From the NCBI RefSeq assembly GCF_008831285.2, contig NC_045141.1, forward strand, positions 7,551,353 through 7,615,352: a stretch of DNA of 64,000 nt. Reading direction: 5' to 3'. The stretch comes from Nymphaea colorata. Lineage: Eukaryota > Streptophyta > Magnoliopsida > Nymphaeales > Nymphaeaceae. The notes beneath the pieces are model-generated. The model did no database searches, had not been told where the DNA came from, and was given only the letters and a program-made list of their open reading frames with translations. This document shows, piece after piece, positions 34,502 to 45,603 of this stretch; positions within the stretch are counted from its first letter, which is position 1, and each line of letters opens with the position of its first letter. The position numbers and the translations under genes were made by a program.

Positions 34502-36153
34502 CGCGCTGTTTAGTTGGAGGGAAAGGGAAGGAAAGGGAGGGAAAGGAAAGGGAATGGAAGGGAAAGGTAAGGGAAAGGAATGGAATGGAAAGGAAAGGAA
34601 AGAGGTGATTAAAAAGCTTGTTTGGATAGAAAGGAAAGGAAAGGAAAGGAAAGACTACAATCATGTTTGTTTGGACTACATAAAGGAAAGGAAATGATAG
34701 AATTTATAATACTTTGCAATAATACCCCTTCCGTGAAGAAGAGAGAGGACGGGGAGGAGGCCTGCCTTGTCGCCCTGAAGAAGAGAGAGGAGAAAGTGAA
34801 ATCGGGGTGAGGCAGTCGCCAGAAGTGGCGGACGCATGTTCTCCTTGACAGCTCCCAGTGCAGCCGCTGCGACCCCTCAGCTACAGCTCGTCTCCAACTA
34901 TTCAGCTCGCACAATGATAGACGCCCAAGAGTTGGCCTCCAAATCAGCTCCCAGGGAGGATCGCGTGAAGTCCTTCTATCCTCTAGAAATCACAGTCGCA
35001 ACCTGAATTTCTCTCCGTCGCAGCTCACAGGCGACTTCCACACTTAAAAATTCATAACAATTCGATTCACCCAGACCTCCGATTGGCTTGAAATTTGGTC
35101 TGGAGGCAGCTGACACCACCAAGATTGGACGCCCAAAAGATCAGCTCCAAAGGTGCTCTTAAGAGGAAACGCGTGAAGGTCGGCTGCTGGAATGCACAGT
35201 CGCAAACAGGGCTTCCTGAAGAACAGAGTTCTTATCCACGCCCAATCGGTCCTCAAACAACATCAGATTCATTCAACAATAAACCAAGTTATAAATAAAC
35301 ATTTGAAGCATGGTTTAACGTATCACCAGAGGTAGAGGTAGGAATTGCCCCAGTTTGCTGTGTGAAATCGGGGATGCATCGAGGCTTTGCCTCATTCAGA
35401 TTTTCAGGCGTCCTTACAGCTACAGAGAATGCTCAGGAACAGGGAACAGAGTGGGAACAGAGCGGTGGAGATCTGATGCCGTGCCGCCGCGCTCACCGGA
35501 ACTTCTTCCAGAGCCGATTCCGACGCCGTCTGTGGTCGGATTGCCCTAAAAATTGGGCAAGATGATCCTCTCTTCTGGGCGATCCTTCTACAAGTGGGTG
35601 ATCATCCAAAAATTCCACCGATCACCCTGATTTTAGCTCTGATCAGGGATCTCCCCAACCGGTAGCAGAAAACAGAACTCTACCGTGAAAATGCGATCAA
35701 TCCTCCTTCGATTTGCCTCTACCTCAGTTGATCCTTGATACTCAAAGACATAATCGATGTTCAGAACTTGGATCGAGCTCAGACATTGGGGGACAGATTT
35801 CGGTTGCCGGAAGGGGTGTTGTAGGGACTGCCTCACCCATGTTTCTCACGCAGGGGAAGTCAAAAAATGTGGGGGTATTGTGGGCATAAAAAGCTCCTGA
35901 CCTTCCCTTCCTTTCCTTCCCTTCCCATCGGAAGGATTGGATTTACACTACACAACTTTCCCTCCTTTTCATTTCTCTCCCCTTGCAGCCAAACAGACTT
36001 TCTTCCTTTCCCTCCCTTTCATTTCTCTCCCCTCGCAGCCAAACAGACTTTCTCTATTTCCTTCCTTTTTCCTCCTTTCTAATTAGCCAACCAAACACAG
36101 GAGGGATTGCTCAATCCCTCCCTTTCCCTCTCCCTTTCCTTCCAACCAGGGCA
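34502..36153. mobile_element. Harbinger-A: non-autonomous PIF/Harbinger-type element (1.65 kb)
   Basis: Flanked by the trinucleotide TTA on both sides (34499-34501 and 36154-36156), the PIF/Harbinger duplication. Left end CGCGCTGTTTAGTTGGA, right end (reverse complement) TGCCCTGGTTGGAAGG, each followed by a run of GGGAAAGG-type purine repeats. The left 200 bases (GCTTGTTTGGATAGAAAG, GTTTGTTTGGACTACATAAA, AATACTTTGCAATAATACCC) match the right end of Harbinger-B in inverted orientation, so the two are one family. The interior (about 34720-35880) is GC-richer with no recognised protein. A 57-base phrase around CTCCCCTTGCAGCCAAACAG is repeated at about 35990 and 36040. Confidence 0.8.
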
Positions 36154-36179
36154 TTAGTCTCTCTTTTCTTCTAACTTTT

Positions 36180-37280
36180 CTGCTGGGCAGGAGCAGACGG
36201 AGGAGTCCAGGAACTTGTGCACAATTGCTTGGAGTCGGTGGAGAAGAACTGCAGTGAAATGGGACACAAAGGTTAACAAAAGTTTATCAGAGGCTGTAGG
36301 GATGATACAATCAGTCTTGGTAGAGCAGCAAGCCTTGGGCACGATGTTCAGAGAGGAGCTCAATAAGGTGAGTTCGGCAAATCATTCTAATAACACCTCA
36401 CCCTCTCTTCATCCCCCCCCCCCCGCCCCCCACACACCTCTGTTACATCCAGAAGACTAGAATAGTTACCGTGGGAAGAGAGGAGGTAGTCTAATGTAGG
36501 GTCCAATCTCACTGCTCAAGTTTCCCAAAATGGATTTGCCAATATTCACAGGGGACGATCCAATCAGCTAGTTGTTCAGGGATGAACAATATTTTGAGTG
36601 TCAAGCAATTCCTGCAGAGCAGTGGGTGAGCCACACCGTTCTGCACATGGAAGGTGCAGCGATTAGATGGTTTCTCAACAAGGGAGACCTACTTGGGAGC
36701 AGCTCGTGGAGGCTATCACGGTAAGGTTCGATCCCTCCGTATACCTAGATTTTTATGTGGAACTTTCCAAGATTAAGAAAGCGTCTACAGTCCTGGAGTA
36801 TCAAGCCCATTTCGAGGAAATAAGTAATATGGTGAGTGGTTGGCCGAAAGAAGTGCTGTTGGGGGCATTTGTCTGTGGCTTGAAGGACGATTTATAGATT
36901 GAGGTTCAAGCAGCAAAACCCAAGTCTCTTCTAGAAGGTTTCGAGTTGGCCCAAATTGCTGAAGAAAATTCCCTTAGATTGAGAAGGGCAACAGAATGGG
37001 ATGCATGTTGTTTGGTTGGCCCCCTGCTGTAATGAAGGAGGAATGGTGGTTGTCAAGAAATTAAACTCGATAAGATCAAGGACCGCTGGTGCCATGGACT
37101 TTGTTTTCATTGTGATGAGTGTTGGAACCTAGGCCATGTATGTCGAAAATTACATATGTACTTGGTAGAAGTGGGGGAGGAACGCGAAACAACAGAAGAA
37201 GAAGGAGAAGCGGACACTAAAGATGAGGAATTGGGGGAATTACTCCGGCCTGAAATTTCCCTAGATGTGTTAACAGCTAA
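36180..37280 (+). pseudogene. Ty3/gypsy gag remnant
   Basis: Reads MDLPIFTGDDPIS-stop-LFRDEQYF (TAG at 36569 where Trp is usual), then MEGAAIRWF, then WEQLVEAITVRF, VELSKIKKASTVLEYQAHFEEIS and GAFVCGLKDDL (about 36667-36897). This is a typical retrotransposon gag domain. A damaged zinc knuckle (CFHCDECWNLGHVCRK, about 37096-37148) follows. A poly-C run at 36413-36424 disrupts the linker region. The tail ISLDVLTA leads into the protease domain in homologues, but here the MITE at 37281 intervenes. Confidence 0.8.
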
Positions 37281-37559
37281 GTCACACAGGTGCGCCAAAA
37301 ATAGTAAAGAACCCTAGTCGACTCAAGTGTGGGTGCGGGTGCAGCCTGACACAGCACCTGACTCGGTTTGACAGAGCCTTTTCTCTTTCATCCCCCATTT
37401 TATTTAATAAAAATTTGAATTTTATATGAGATAAAGGTAATCTTGGTAAAAAAATTAACAATATATACAAACAAAATTACTTTTATATATATATATATGC
37501 CCTTGAAACTTGCTGCATCCTGCAACCGCATTAGCATTTGCACCCTACACCTATGTGAC
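37281..37559. mobile_element. Small MITE inside the gypsy relic
   Basis: Ends GTCACACAGGTG (left) and, on the reverse strand, GTCACATAGGTG (right) form a 12-base terminal inverted repeat with one mismatch. The interior is AT-rich with no coding capacity. It separates the gag tail (before 37281) from protease sequence (after 37560). Flanks share TAA and partial matches (5 of 9), so superfamily assignment (Mutator-like or other) is uncertain. Confidence 0.5.
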
Positions 37560-38636
37560 ATAGGTTAATGGGAGACAATGTTCTGTAAGTCATGTGAATT
37601 CCATGGCGTTTAGTACGGAGGCCAATAAATATCCAGGTTGATATAGGGTCTACACATAATTCGTGTGCGATAAGACGCCAAAATGTTTTGTTGTGTGATA
37701 GAAGAACAACTAGAGTTTAATGTTGTGGTTGGTAATGGCAGCTCCCTCAATTGCAAAGGAAAATGTCTGCATGAAACTATCAAGGTTCAAGAGCAACGTT
37801 TCTAAGTAGAGTTATATCTGTTAGCAATAGGAGGGGCAGACAAGGTTTTAGGGATGCAAAGGCTGAAATAGTTGGGGAATGTGCATTGGAACTTCATAAA
37901 AAGGAAGATGAAGTTCCAAGGGCACCAAGGGGAGATAGTGCTGCAAGCAGTTCCTTCAAATGTGCAAGTTGTAGTAGTGGAGCAGCTGCTGAATAAAATC
38001 AATCGGAAAATTTTTGACATGCATCTCTTATTGTTGATGTAGAATCATCCAAAGAAGGAAGAGGCTATGATAGGTCTGCAGGAAATTCTGCAAGTGTTGC
38101 AGCTGTAGTTGCCTCTTTTGCAGATGTTTTCAACTGCCCACATGGATTATTGATCACAAGGTCGAGATGGAGCCTAGAGCAAATCTTTTCAACCTATGCC
38201 CATATCGCTACAGCCATGCTAAAAAATCAGAGATTGAGAAATTAGTGGCTGAGAGGCTCAGCGATGGAGTGATTCAGGCCATCTGCAGCCGTTACTCATC
38301 CTCACCCTCCTAGTCAAGAAAAAGGATGAGTCATGGAGGTTTTGCATTGATTATAGGGTGTTGAATCCCATTACCATTATCTGATTCTAATGATTGAGGA
38401 ACTACACAATGTGCTACAAGGAGCAGCCATGTTTTCCAAGCTTGATTTGCAGGCAAGGTACCACCAAATCCAAGTTGTGGAGATCTAAGGTCATTACGAG
38501 TTTCGGGTACAGCCGCGACCTTTCATGCCTTGATGAATGATGCCTTTCAGCCTTACCTCTGCAGGTTTGTATTGGTTTTCTTTTTGTAACAGAAATTCCA
38601 TGGATCACAAAGAGCACTTATTCTTATGCCCTTGTT
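37560..38636 (+). pseudogene. Ty3/gypsy protease and N-terminal RT remnant
   Basis: Protease: VDIGSTHN (about 37638) keeps the catalytic Asp, followed by VVGNGSSLNCKGKCLHE and, later, AIGGADKVLGMQ. RT: LVKKKDESWRFCIDYRVLNPITI (about 38308-38382), FSKLDLQARYHQIQV (about 38434-38478), GHYEFRV. The catalytic FDD motif expected after RFVLVFF (about 38565-38590) is missing: the sequence jumps to NSMDHKEHLFL. Frameshifts and stops are frequent. The piece ends exactly at the TTA target site of Harbinger-B. Confidence 0.78.
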
Positions 38637-39131
38637 TGGATGGAGGGAAAGGGAAGGATTGAACAATCGATTCTTTATTTGGTTAATTAATGAGAAAGGA
38701 GGGAAATGAAAGAAAATTAACAAGTTTGTTTGGTTTCAAAGGGAGGCAAAGAAAAGGGAGGGAAAGGAAAGGAAAGGAAAGTTTATATTTTTCTACCATG
38801 CATACCCTTCCACCCACCCGTCGGCAGTTCCATCTCTTCACTTTCTCTCGTGGGAGTGCATGTTTCAGACCTCTATCTTTCTCTGCTCCAAGTGATTCTC
38901 TCTATCTCAAGGTATGGCATTGTGTGCATCTGTTTTCTCTGTTCCTATGCTTTCTTCTTTTCTGTTATGTTTCATTTTTCTTCCAATTTGGGGCCAAATC
39001 AAAGAAACTGTGGTGTGGTATCCTGCTGGGCCTGCTATCTTCATGTCCCTGTGCCTGCTATCTTCACGTTCCTTTGCAAGGCAGTAACATTTTAATGACA
39101 GATGAGCGATACTACCATGTATTTGCATGTG

Positions 39132-39132
<1 letters not shown>

Positions 39133-39182
<50 letters not shown>
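39133..39182. repeat. (GA)n microsatellite
   Basis: About 25 GA dinucleotides in the left arm of Harbinger-B. Confidence 0.95.
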
Positions 39183-39188
<6 letters not shown>

Positions 39189-40678
39189 ACTGGATCCATC
39201 ATGAATCCAATCATGAAAAACCTTATACAAAACTCCTACAATTTGCATGAGACCAATGGTAATGAAGTAATGAATTAGCTGACAAGATGCTCACTAGGCT
39301 GACATATTCATACTGTTCGTAAGTACTTGTTTACCTAGCATAGAGAAGCAACCAAAATAACTTGCATAGGCTACAAGACATTACCAGAAGAAAAAAAGCA
39401 GCAAGTACCAAGCTGCACCGCATATACCTGTCATGACAGGTATAATTTGCTTTTCACACAGAAAAATTGCATCTTGAACCTGCCGCTGCTTTAATGAAAA
39501 TTGCTGATGCTCGTACAACTGCAAGCACAAAATTTTTTTACCATAAAAAAGAAAATAAAAATGTGATCCTTGAGCATCATGTACAAAGCAATAGAGAGAA
39601 GTTCAAGTGCATACTAGTTTAGCATGTTTCTTGGTGCAGGACTTTTACAACAGTCTGCAATAAAGCTTGTTCCTTGGATGACAACATCATTGTCAAGCTA
39701 TTACCCTTCATTGTGTGATCTTCAAATTGCAGAACAGAGAGGTTACTTTTTGCAAGTTCATCCTAGTTGGAGAAATCAACACCAAGTTCTCCAGAAGGCT
39801 TGGCACTTATGTCCCCAATTTGTGGCCTCATGGGTGGCTTTTTTGTTCCAAACAGAGAAATGCTTCTTTCAGTTAGTCACATGAATGATGGACACTTACT
39901 AAACGAGAACATAGGAGAATTACTAACACATAAGATAAAAAATAATTACATATCCATCGAAAGGAAGATTTTTAGAGAAAATAAGAATCACAGACTATGG
40001 CAGCAAAATAGGTTGTAGTGCAGAGTGGAGGTGCGCGTGTGTGAGAAACCAATAATTAAATTTAAGTGTGCATTGTTCAGGCTTTTCTAAAACAAAATCA
40101 AATGCTTGAATTTTTAAAACCATAACTAATGCCTCCACGAAAATAATAAGTAAAAGGATAATAAAATTAAATAGCAGAATCTTCACTAGGCAAGGTCTTT
40201 GACAAGATCAATTAGACAGGAGTTGACAATTCATAACCTATGTTCTATATAGTACATGAGTTCACATAGTAGCTGGTATATTTGTTATTTCACTATGTTA
40301 CAAAGATGAAGGGATTTAATTAATGTACTTCTTGATTAAACCCAAGCTAGCCAAAAGAAAATCCAGAAAATAAAGTGCACACCTACATGCTGGCAGAAGC
40401 CTTTGTTTGCCCTTGACATGAATATATAATTACATATGAACCATTTGTTAAAACGCATGAACTTATCATAATTCAAATTTAAAATTCAGCAGACAACTAT
40501 ATGGTACTAAAATGTTTCCTCCGTGAAGACTTTATAAAAATAGATACTGCATATTGTTACAATTTAGATTCTTAGAGGGGCCAGTTTCTACGTGTTTCAT
40601 CTGAAACATCCAAAAAGGCACATGATCCAGCAGAGTAACATTCAACCTAGTAGAAAAAGAAAGTCTACGTCCATGATA

Positions 40679-41260
40679 CTACCTCATTCCTTGTAACATT
40701 TTTATTTTTTGAGGTGTTAAAATTATGCCCCCAACATTGTGAAACGGCTCCAGTTGCTTGCAACAAGGTCTGACAACTTGATCTTCAGCAACAACAAATG
40801 AACCCTTGACAAAAGGAACCTCCCCATAACCCAAAAAAGCAGAGGGCTCTGAATCTTTGGAAGAAGCATCTGAGACATATGGCTTAGCATCTTTCCCATA
40901 GTCATTTTCAATTACAGTAGGATATGTATTGCAAATAACTGTATTTGAAATTTCATGAGATTGAGTTGTTTCATTGAGAAGTTTGTTCTCCTTCAGGTTG
41001 TGTGAGCTGAAGCTGATGTTTTCTGGAGAACCAAGTTTTTCAACATTGTGAGCCACCTGCATTTTCATAGTTTGTGATTTACGTCTCTTCTTTTTCAATA
41101 CTTTCCCATGACCATTTTTATTGGTGGCATGGTTTTCAGTGCTACTCAAGCTTTTAGAATCTTCATCAGATAACCATGATACATTGAAAGTTTTGTTTCC
41201 CTTCAAGCTATAAGAATTGTTGTCAGGAGAAGTGACACTTTGAACCTTATGGTCCATCAA
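40679..41260 (-). CDS. Hypothetical 193-residue open frame carried by Harbinger-B
   Basis: The frame is uninterrupted from a Met at 41260 to TGA or a similar stop at 40679. It is hydrophilic, rich in Ser, Asn, Lys and Glu, with a basic KKKRRK cluster (about residue 57) that could be a nuclear localisation signal. There is a more ordered C-terminal part (LGYGEVPFVKGSFVVAE, then CCKQLEPFHNVGGIILTP). Composition looks like a disordered nuclear protein, but I do not recognise the family and it could be an exon fragment. It is unusually open for a region where the other coding pieces are broken. It sits between Harbinger termini and is not part of the standard Harbinger gene set, so it may be captured host sequence. 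Confidence 0.4.
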   Translation of the reverse strand: MMDHKVQSVTSPDNNSYSLKGNKTFNVSWLSDEDSKSLSSTENHATNKNGHGKVLKKKRRKSQTMKMQVAHNVEKLGSPENISFSSHNLKENKLLNETTQSHEISNTVICNTYPTVIENDYGKDAKPYVSDASSKDSEPSAFLGYGEVPFVKGSFVVAEDQVVRPCCKQLEPFHNVGGIILTPQKIKMLQGMR

Positions 41261-42299
41261 AGTTGTTATATCTTATGGTCCAACCATTGATTGGAGATTT
41301 TCTCTGTAAAAGCAACTAATCAGTGCACAATCAATTCATACTTATAGACATAGAGAAGATTAACACAGCCATTAGGTGCCCTTGTTTGTGCAAATGGCCT
41401 TGTATAAGCCTACAATACCTGGACATCCAATCTGAGATTATGTTTTCATATGGAAATAACTGGAAAAAGGTGACAGCTTTTGTTGTCTCATAACCATCGA
41501 ACTGAAATGCTATGGAGATGGCAATCTCATCCAACAATGCAGAGTAATTGCAGCAGATGAGCAAACAGTGTGGTAGTTCACATGTGAGGTGCTTTCTCAT
41601 TATTTTAGCTGGTACATGTGATGTAGAAGCTTCTTGTAATAATTTCTCTGCAATCTTGTTGAGTGGAAGAGTAATTAGCTTGTTTTTTCTAATTTGATTA
41701 GTTCAAACTAGTTGGTATGCTTAATAACACCTAATTAGTGAAAGATAGTCTGAAATATCAAACTTAATGTAGAATTGGCTATCTCTTTCTTTCTTCCATT
41801 TTACAGATCTTCTGCAATTCACAGATGATGACTGACTCTTATCCTAAAAAGCTATTCAAAAATGGAAGTTCCTTATACTATCTTGACGTTTTATGGTAAC
41901 ATTTCTACAAGGCAATAGCAAAATACTGCTATAGAATTCCTTCCTTCAGTCGTTACTATGTGGAGCCTCTTTTATCTTCAGTCGCTACTATATATATATC
42001 AATCTAATTTCACATATGCTTCTTAATTGTATGTGTACATATATTGCCCATACATGTTCTTTATGTGACTCTAGTATATCCACCACTATATGTTTGAGAT
42101 CCTCTATTTGAAACCCATATCTTTAGGTTCTACAAATGGATATATTTTCTTTGTAAGGAAACTATATTGAAAGCATGTGTTCTTTTGCACTATGTTTTCT
42201 GTGAGTCATTTACACTATGTTTGAAGTAACCGACTTATTTGTTTATCTTATTTCATATTAGAAAACATGAGATGACGCCGAACAAAACAAGTTGTTCAG

Positions 42300-43110
42300 T
42301 TGTTATGTCATATTTTTTATTATTTCATACATCAAAGTCAATGTCGACAACAACTTGTGCATCAATCAATTGGACTATCTTATGAAAAAAGACAAAAAAT
42401 TAGAGATCAAATTATATATAAATTAGATGATGATGTACAATGTCGCAATATAACATGCATGGGAACATCAACTTTCAAAGAGCTATGTGATATTCTTCAA
42501 CATGACGGTGGACTATGTAGTACAAGACATTGTAAACATGTTCGTGTTAAAGTATCTTCAGAGGATGCCCCGAGATACCTTGGTAGAAAAGACTGACCAA
42601 CTCAAAATGTGTTGGTTGCATGTTCTTTTTATATGAAATTTACATGTTTATTAGCAGGTTGGAGAGGAACTACTTCTGATTTGAGAATGATAAAAAATGC
42701 ATTAACGAGAAAAGACAAACTAAAAATTCCTAAGATAATTGAAATTAAAAGCATGTATAATTTAATAATTTTATGAAATACAAACTTAACATGTGATTAT
42801 GTTCATTTTTTTAAGGTAAATATTATCTTGTCGATGCTGGTTTTCCATTAATGGGTGGACTTATCACACCCTTTAGGGGTGTGAGATATCACTTGAAAGA
42901 ATACTCCAAGCGAGGCCCGCAAAATGCAAAAGAGTTGTTTAATCTTCGGCAAGCTTCTTTGTGAAATGTCATTGGAATATCATTTGATGTCTTGAAAAAA
43001 AGATTCCCAATTATAGCTAGTTCGATAGAACCAGTCTATTCATGCAAAACACAGTTGGAGAACATTTTAGCATGTTGTATATTGCACAACTTTTCTCATG
43101 GGTGTCGAAC
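42300..43110 (+). pseudogene. Harbinger-B DDE transposase remnant (ALP1/PIF type)
   Basis: Opens with a DUF8040-type N-terminal part (TSTFKELCDILQHDGGL, about 42470-42520). It joins directly to KHVRVKVSSEDAPRYLGRKD, TGA at 42594 in a Trp position, then PTQNVLVAC, LLAGWRGTTSD. An intron-like gap (about 42730-42814) follows, then KYYLVDAGFPLMGG, FRGVRYHLKEY, NAKELFNLRQASL, VLKKRFPI and LACCILHNF. The first catalytic Asp region (GALDGTH in homologues) is deleted at the GGL/KHV join. The second Asp (VDAG) is kept. The Glu of NVIERSF is Gly (NVIGISF). Catalytically dead. Confidence 0.82.
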
Positions 43111-43444
43111 TAGATGCTAGTATTATTGAAGATATTGATGCAGAACTTATGAATCAACCTAGTGAAAATTATTATGTTCAAGTTGATATAGATCAAGAGT
43201 ATAAGGTTGGAGAATTCACATGGCAAAACATCTCTTCGACTATGTGGTAGAACTATCAACTTCTAACTTCAATAAATTGAATAACTATGTATGTGAGAGA
43301 TGTTAATTTTTTTCTCTTATATTATATGTCATTATTGATGTTCATTGAATTTAATTACTTGATTTTTTATTATTACAAGTGGTTTTTTCTTTTCATTATG
43401 TATGTATTTCCTAAACTTGTTTTATTTTGCATTTAGCTAATAAC

Positions 43445-44263
43445 AATGAAGAAGAATCAAATATATATAGACGGAGGAAAGGCTGATAAGATACAATGGA
43501 GTCAATCTATGGATGATGCGCTCATTGATGCATTACTGCTTCAAATAAATAATAGGCAATGGAGTGAATGACACTTTTAATACAACTGCGATGATAATGT
43601 TGTGACAGAACTAAATGATAAGTTGGATAAAATGCTCACCAAAGATCACATAAAAAATTGAATGAAAACATTGAAGTCGAATTTCAGTAGTTGTTATGAC
43701 ATATTTAAAAGTGGTTTGAGTGGATTTAGCATTGATTCAAGGACAAATATGTGGACAGATGAACCCAAAGTATGGAAGCCACAATAGAGGTACCTAATTT
43801 TATTTTTGGCAATTTAATTATTATTTTTTTACAATCAAATTTTTATGGTTAAATATAAGTTCTTTGTCATCGTTATCTTTTTTTTGTGTTTTTTATAGGC
43901 AAATCCAATGGCAAAAAAGTGGATGATGACCCTTGTTCCAAACTATGAGAAGTTAGTAAATTTATTTGGTAATGATAGAACAACAAGGGAAGGTTCGATG
44001 ACAGCGAAAGAAAAGCACAGCCGAATGACTTCAGCGTGTCACAGTACTGGCGATACAATATAGCTTATTGATGAAATGGTTTCTCAAAATCAAGCAGTAT
44101 TAAAACCATTTATCAACCTAGGAGACAAGTATGAAGTCCAAGTTGAACCCAACACAGGCTCATTGTTAAAGCGTAAAAGAAGGAGAAGTGATGATTTAAA
44201 AGAAATTGAAATAATGAAAGATACCTTTGAGAGAGTTATTAATGTAATTAAAAAAAAGTAATG
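43445..44263 (+). pseudogene. Harbinger-B Myb/SANT-like ORF remnant
   Basis: Reads IQWSQSMDDALIDALLLQ, then LDKMLTKDHIKNWMKTLKSNF, then FSIDSRTNMWTDEPKVW. This matches the Myb/SANT-like (DUF-type) domain of plant Harbinger second ORFs and L10-interacting MYB proteins, which help the transposase bind DNA and enter the nucleus. An intron (about 43795-43900) is followed by ANPMAKKWMMTLVPNYEKLVNLFG and a Lys/Arg-rich tail (LLKRKRRRSDD) at 44168. In-frame stops (for example near 43570 and 44060) break it. Confidence 0.78.
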
Positions 44264-45399
44264 TTGTACCAAAGCCGAGACATTCAAATAAATATTCTAA
44301 AGAAGACATATTTCCAGCATTTGAAGTCATTAGTCTTGAAGAAGAGTTACAAACCAAAGCATATTTTCATCTTACTAATGATGAAAAAAGGATGGAAACA
44401 CTTTTTGCTTGTCCTTTTTCTAAGTGAAAGAATGTTTTACTTAGGATGCATAGCAGCGCTAGAGTTATCTAAGACATGAATATATTTTTTTATTTTGCTA
44501 TGTGATTTTTTGTCTTTAGACAATTATTATGTTTACCAACATTTTGTTTGATTTAAATTTTTGTTAGATTGATTACTATAGAATGAAACGACGAGTGTAA
44601 GTGTGGTTCCTTTTTTATTGAATCAGGAAATCAAATTAAAAATATTTTTCCTAAGAAACAAATTTTGATAAACCACTGTTAATTAATGCCCATATAGTGA
44701 TTGTTTTTTGATGGTCAATATTAATTTTTTGAAAGGTGGGGAGAAAACAAAAAGCGTTTAAAAGGTTCGATTCTTTTAGCAATTTAAAAGTTGACAGCTG
44801 CAATTTTTTTTATGAAGATATTCTTTTGAGGAAAAAATAGGGCTTCAGCCAACTATTGGTCCAAAATGGAGCAACCAGCAACCGACGACATCATGTGAAG
44901 GCTGTGAAAAATTAAAATGTATAGATATCAAAGGATAAGAGCTTCCACCATGTGACAGATAAGGCTTACATTTACCGTGTATTATTTAGATTAAAATGCA
45001 TATATATAAAAGGATGTGTGGCTGGGTTTAACTTGAGATGGTTTACAAACACGTCAAAATGTGTTGTGGACTAACTTTGGCTAGTTAATGTGTTGATCAT
45101 GTCAAAATGCTAAACATGATCAACGATAAGGATATTTGTAAACATGGTTGCATTGAAAGGCTCAAGTCCAAAAGTTTTAAAGGTAAACCTCTCAATTTTT
45201 TCAAACATTTTTTAATGTTAAGGGTATTATTGTAAAGTATTATAAATTTTATTTTTTTCATTTCCTTTATGTAGTCCAAACAAACATGATTTTAGCATTT
45301 CATTCTTTTCTATCCAAACAAGCTTTATGATCAGCTCTTTCCTTTCCTTTCATTTTCTTTTCTTTTCATCCATCCTTTTCCCTCCATCCAAACAAAGCG

Positions 45400-45603
45400 T
45401 TAGTATTGAGCATCATGAGAGCACACCAGCTGTATGCAGAATATTCTAAATGTGCCTTTGGAAACTCACAAGTCACCTACCTTGTACACATTATTAGCAG
45501 CCAAGGAGTAAACATAGAACTAGAAAAAAAATTGAAGCAATTAAGAGTTTCGGGCCACCCACAACAAGTAAAAGGATTGAGGGCATTTTTAGGACAGGCA
45601 GGT
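45400..45603 (+). pseudogene. Ty3/gypsy late RT fragment
   Basis: After the TTA site the frame reads LSIMRAHQLYAEYSKCAFG, then YLVHIISSQGVNIE, then QQVKGLRAFLGQAG. This is the region just before RNase H in Ty3/gypsy polymerases (QLYAKxSKCxFG, YLGHIIS, LRxFLGLTG). It stops inside the FLG-x-x-G motif at the edge of the next insertion. Confidence 0.85.

Larger units (their letters stand above)
38637..45399 (+). mobile_element. Harbinger-B: 6.8-kb PIF/Harbinger element with transposase and Myb/SANT-like ORF remnants
   Basis: TTA duplications lie at 38634-38636 and 45400-45402. Left end TGCCCTTGTTTGGATGGAGG and right end (reverse complement) CGCTTTGTTTGGATGGAGGG are inverted repeats followed by purine runs. 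The interior has the two ORFs typical of autonomous PIF/Harbinger elements: a DDE transposase (42300-43110) and a Myb/SANT-like protein (43445-44263). It also has an unrelated left arm with a 193-codon open frame (40679-41260). Removing the element and one TTA leaves the gypsy frame in register across the junction. Confidence 0.88.

Noticed and set aside
35355-35565. Overlapping open frames inside Harbinger-A as cargo gene
   Set aside because: Both frames are open only because of high GC, and neither has a recognisable motif.
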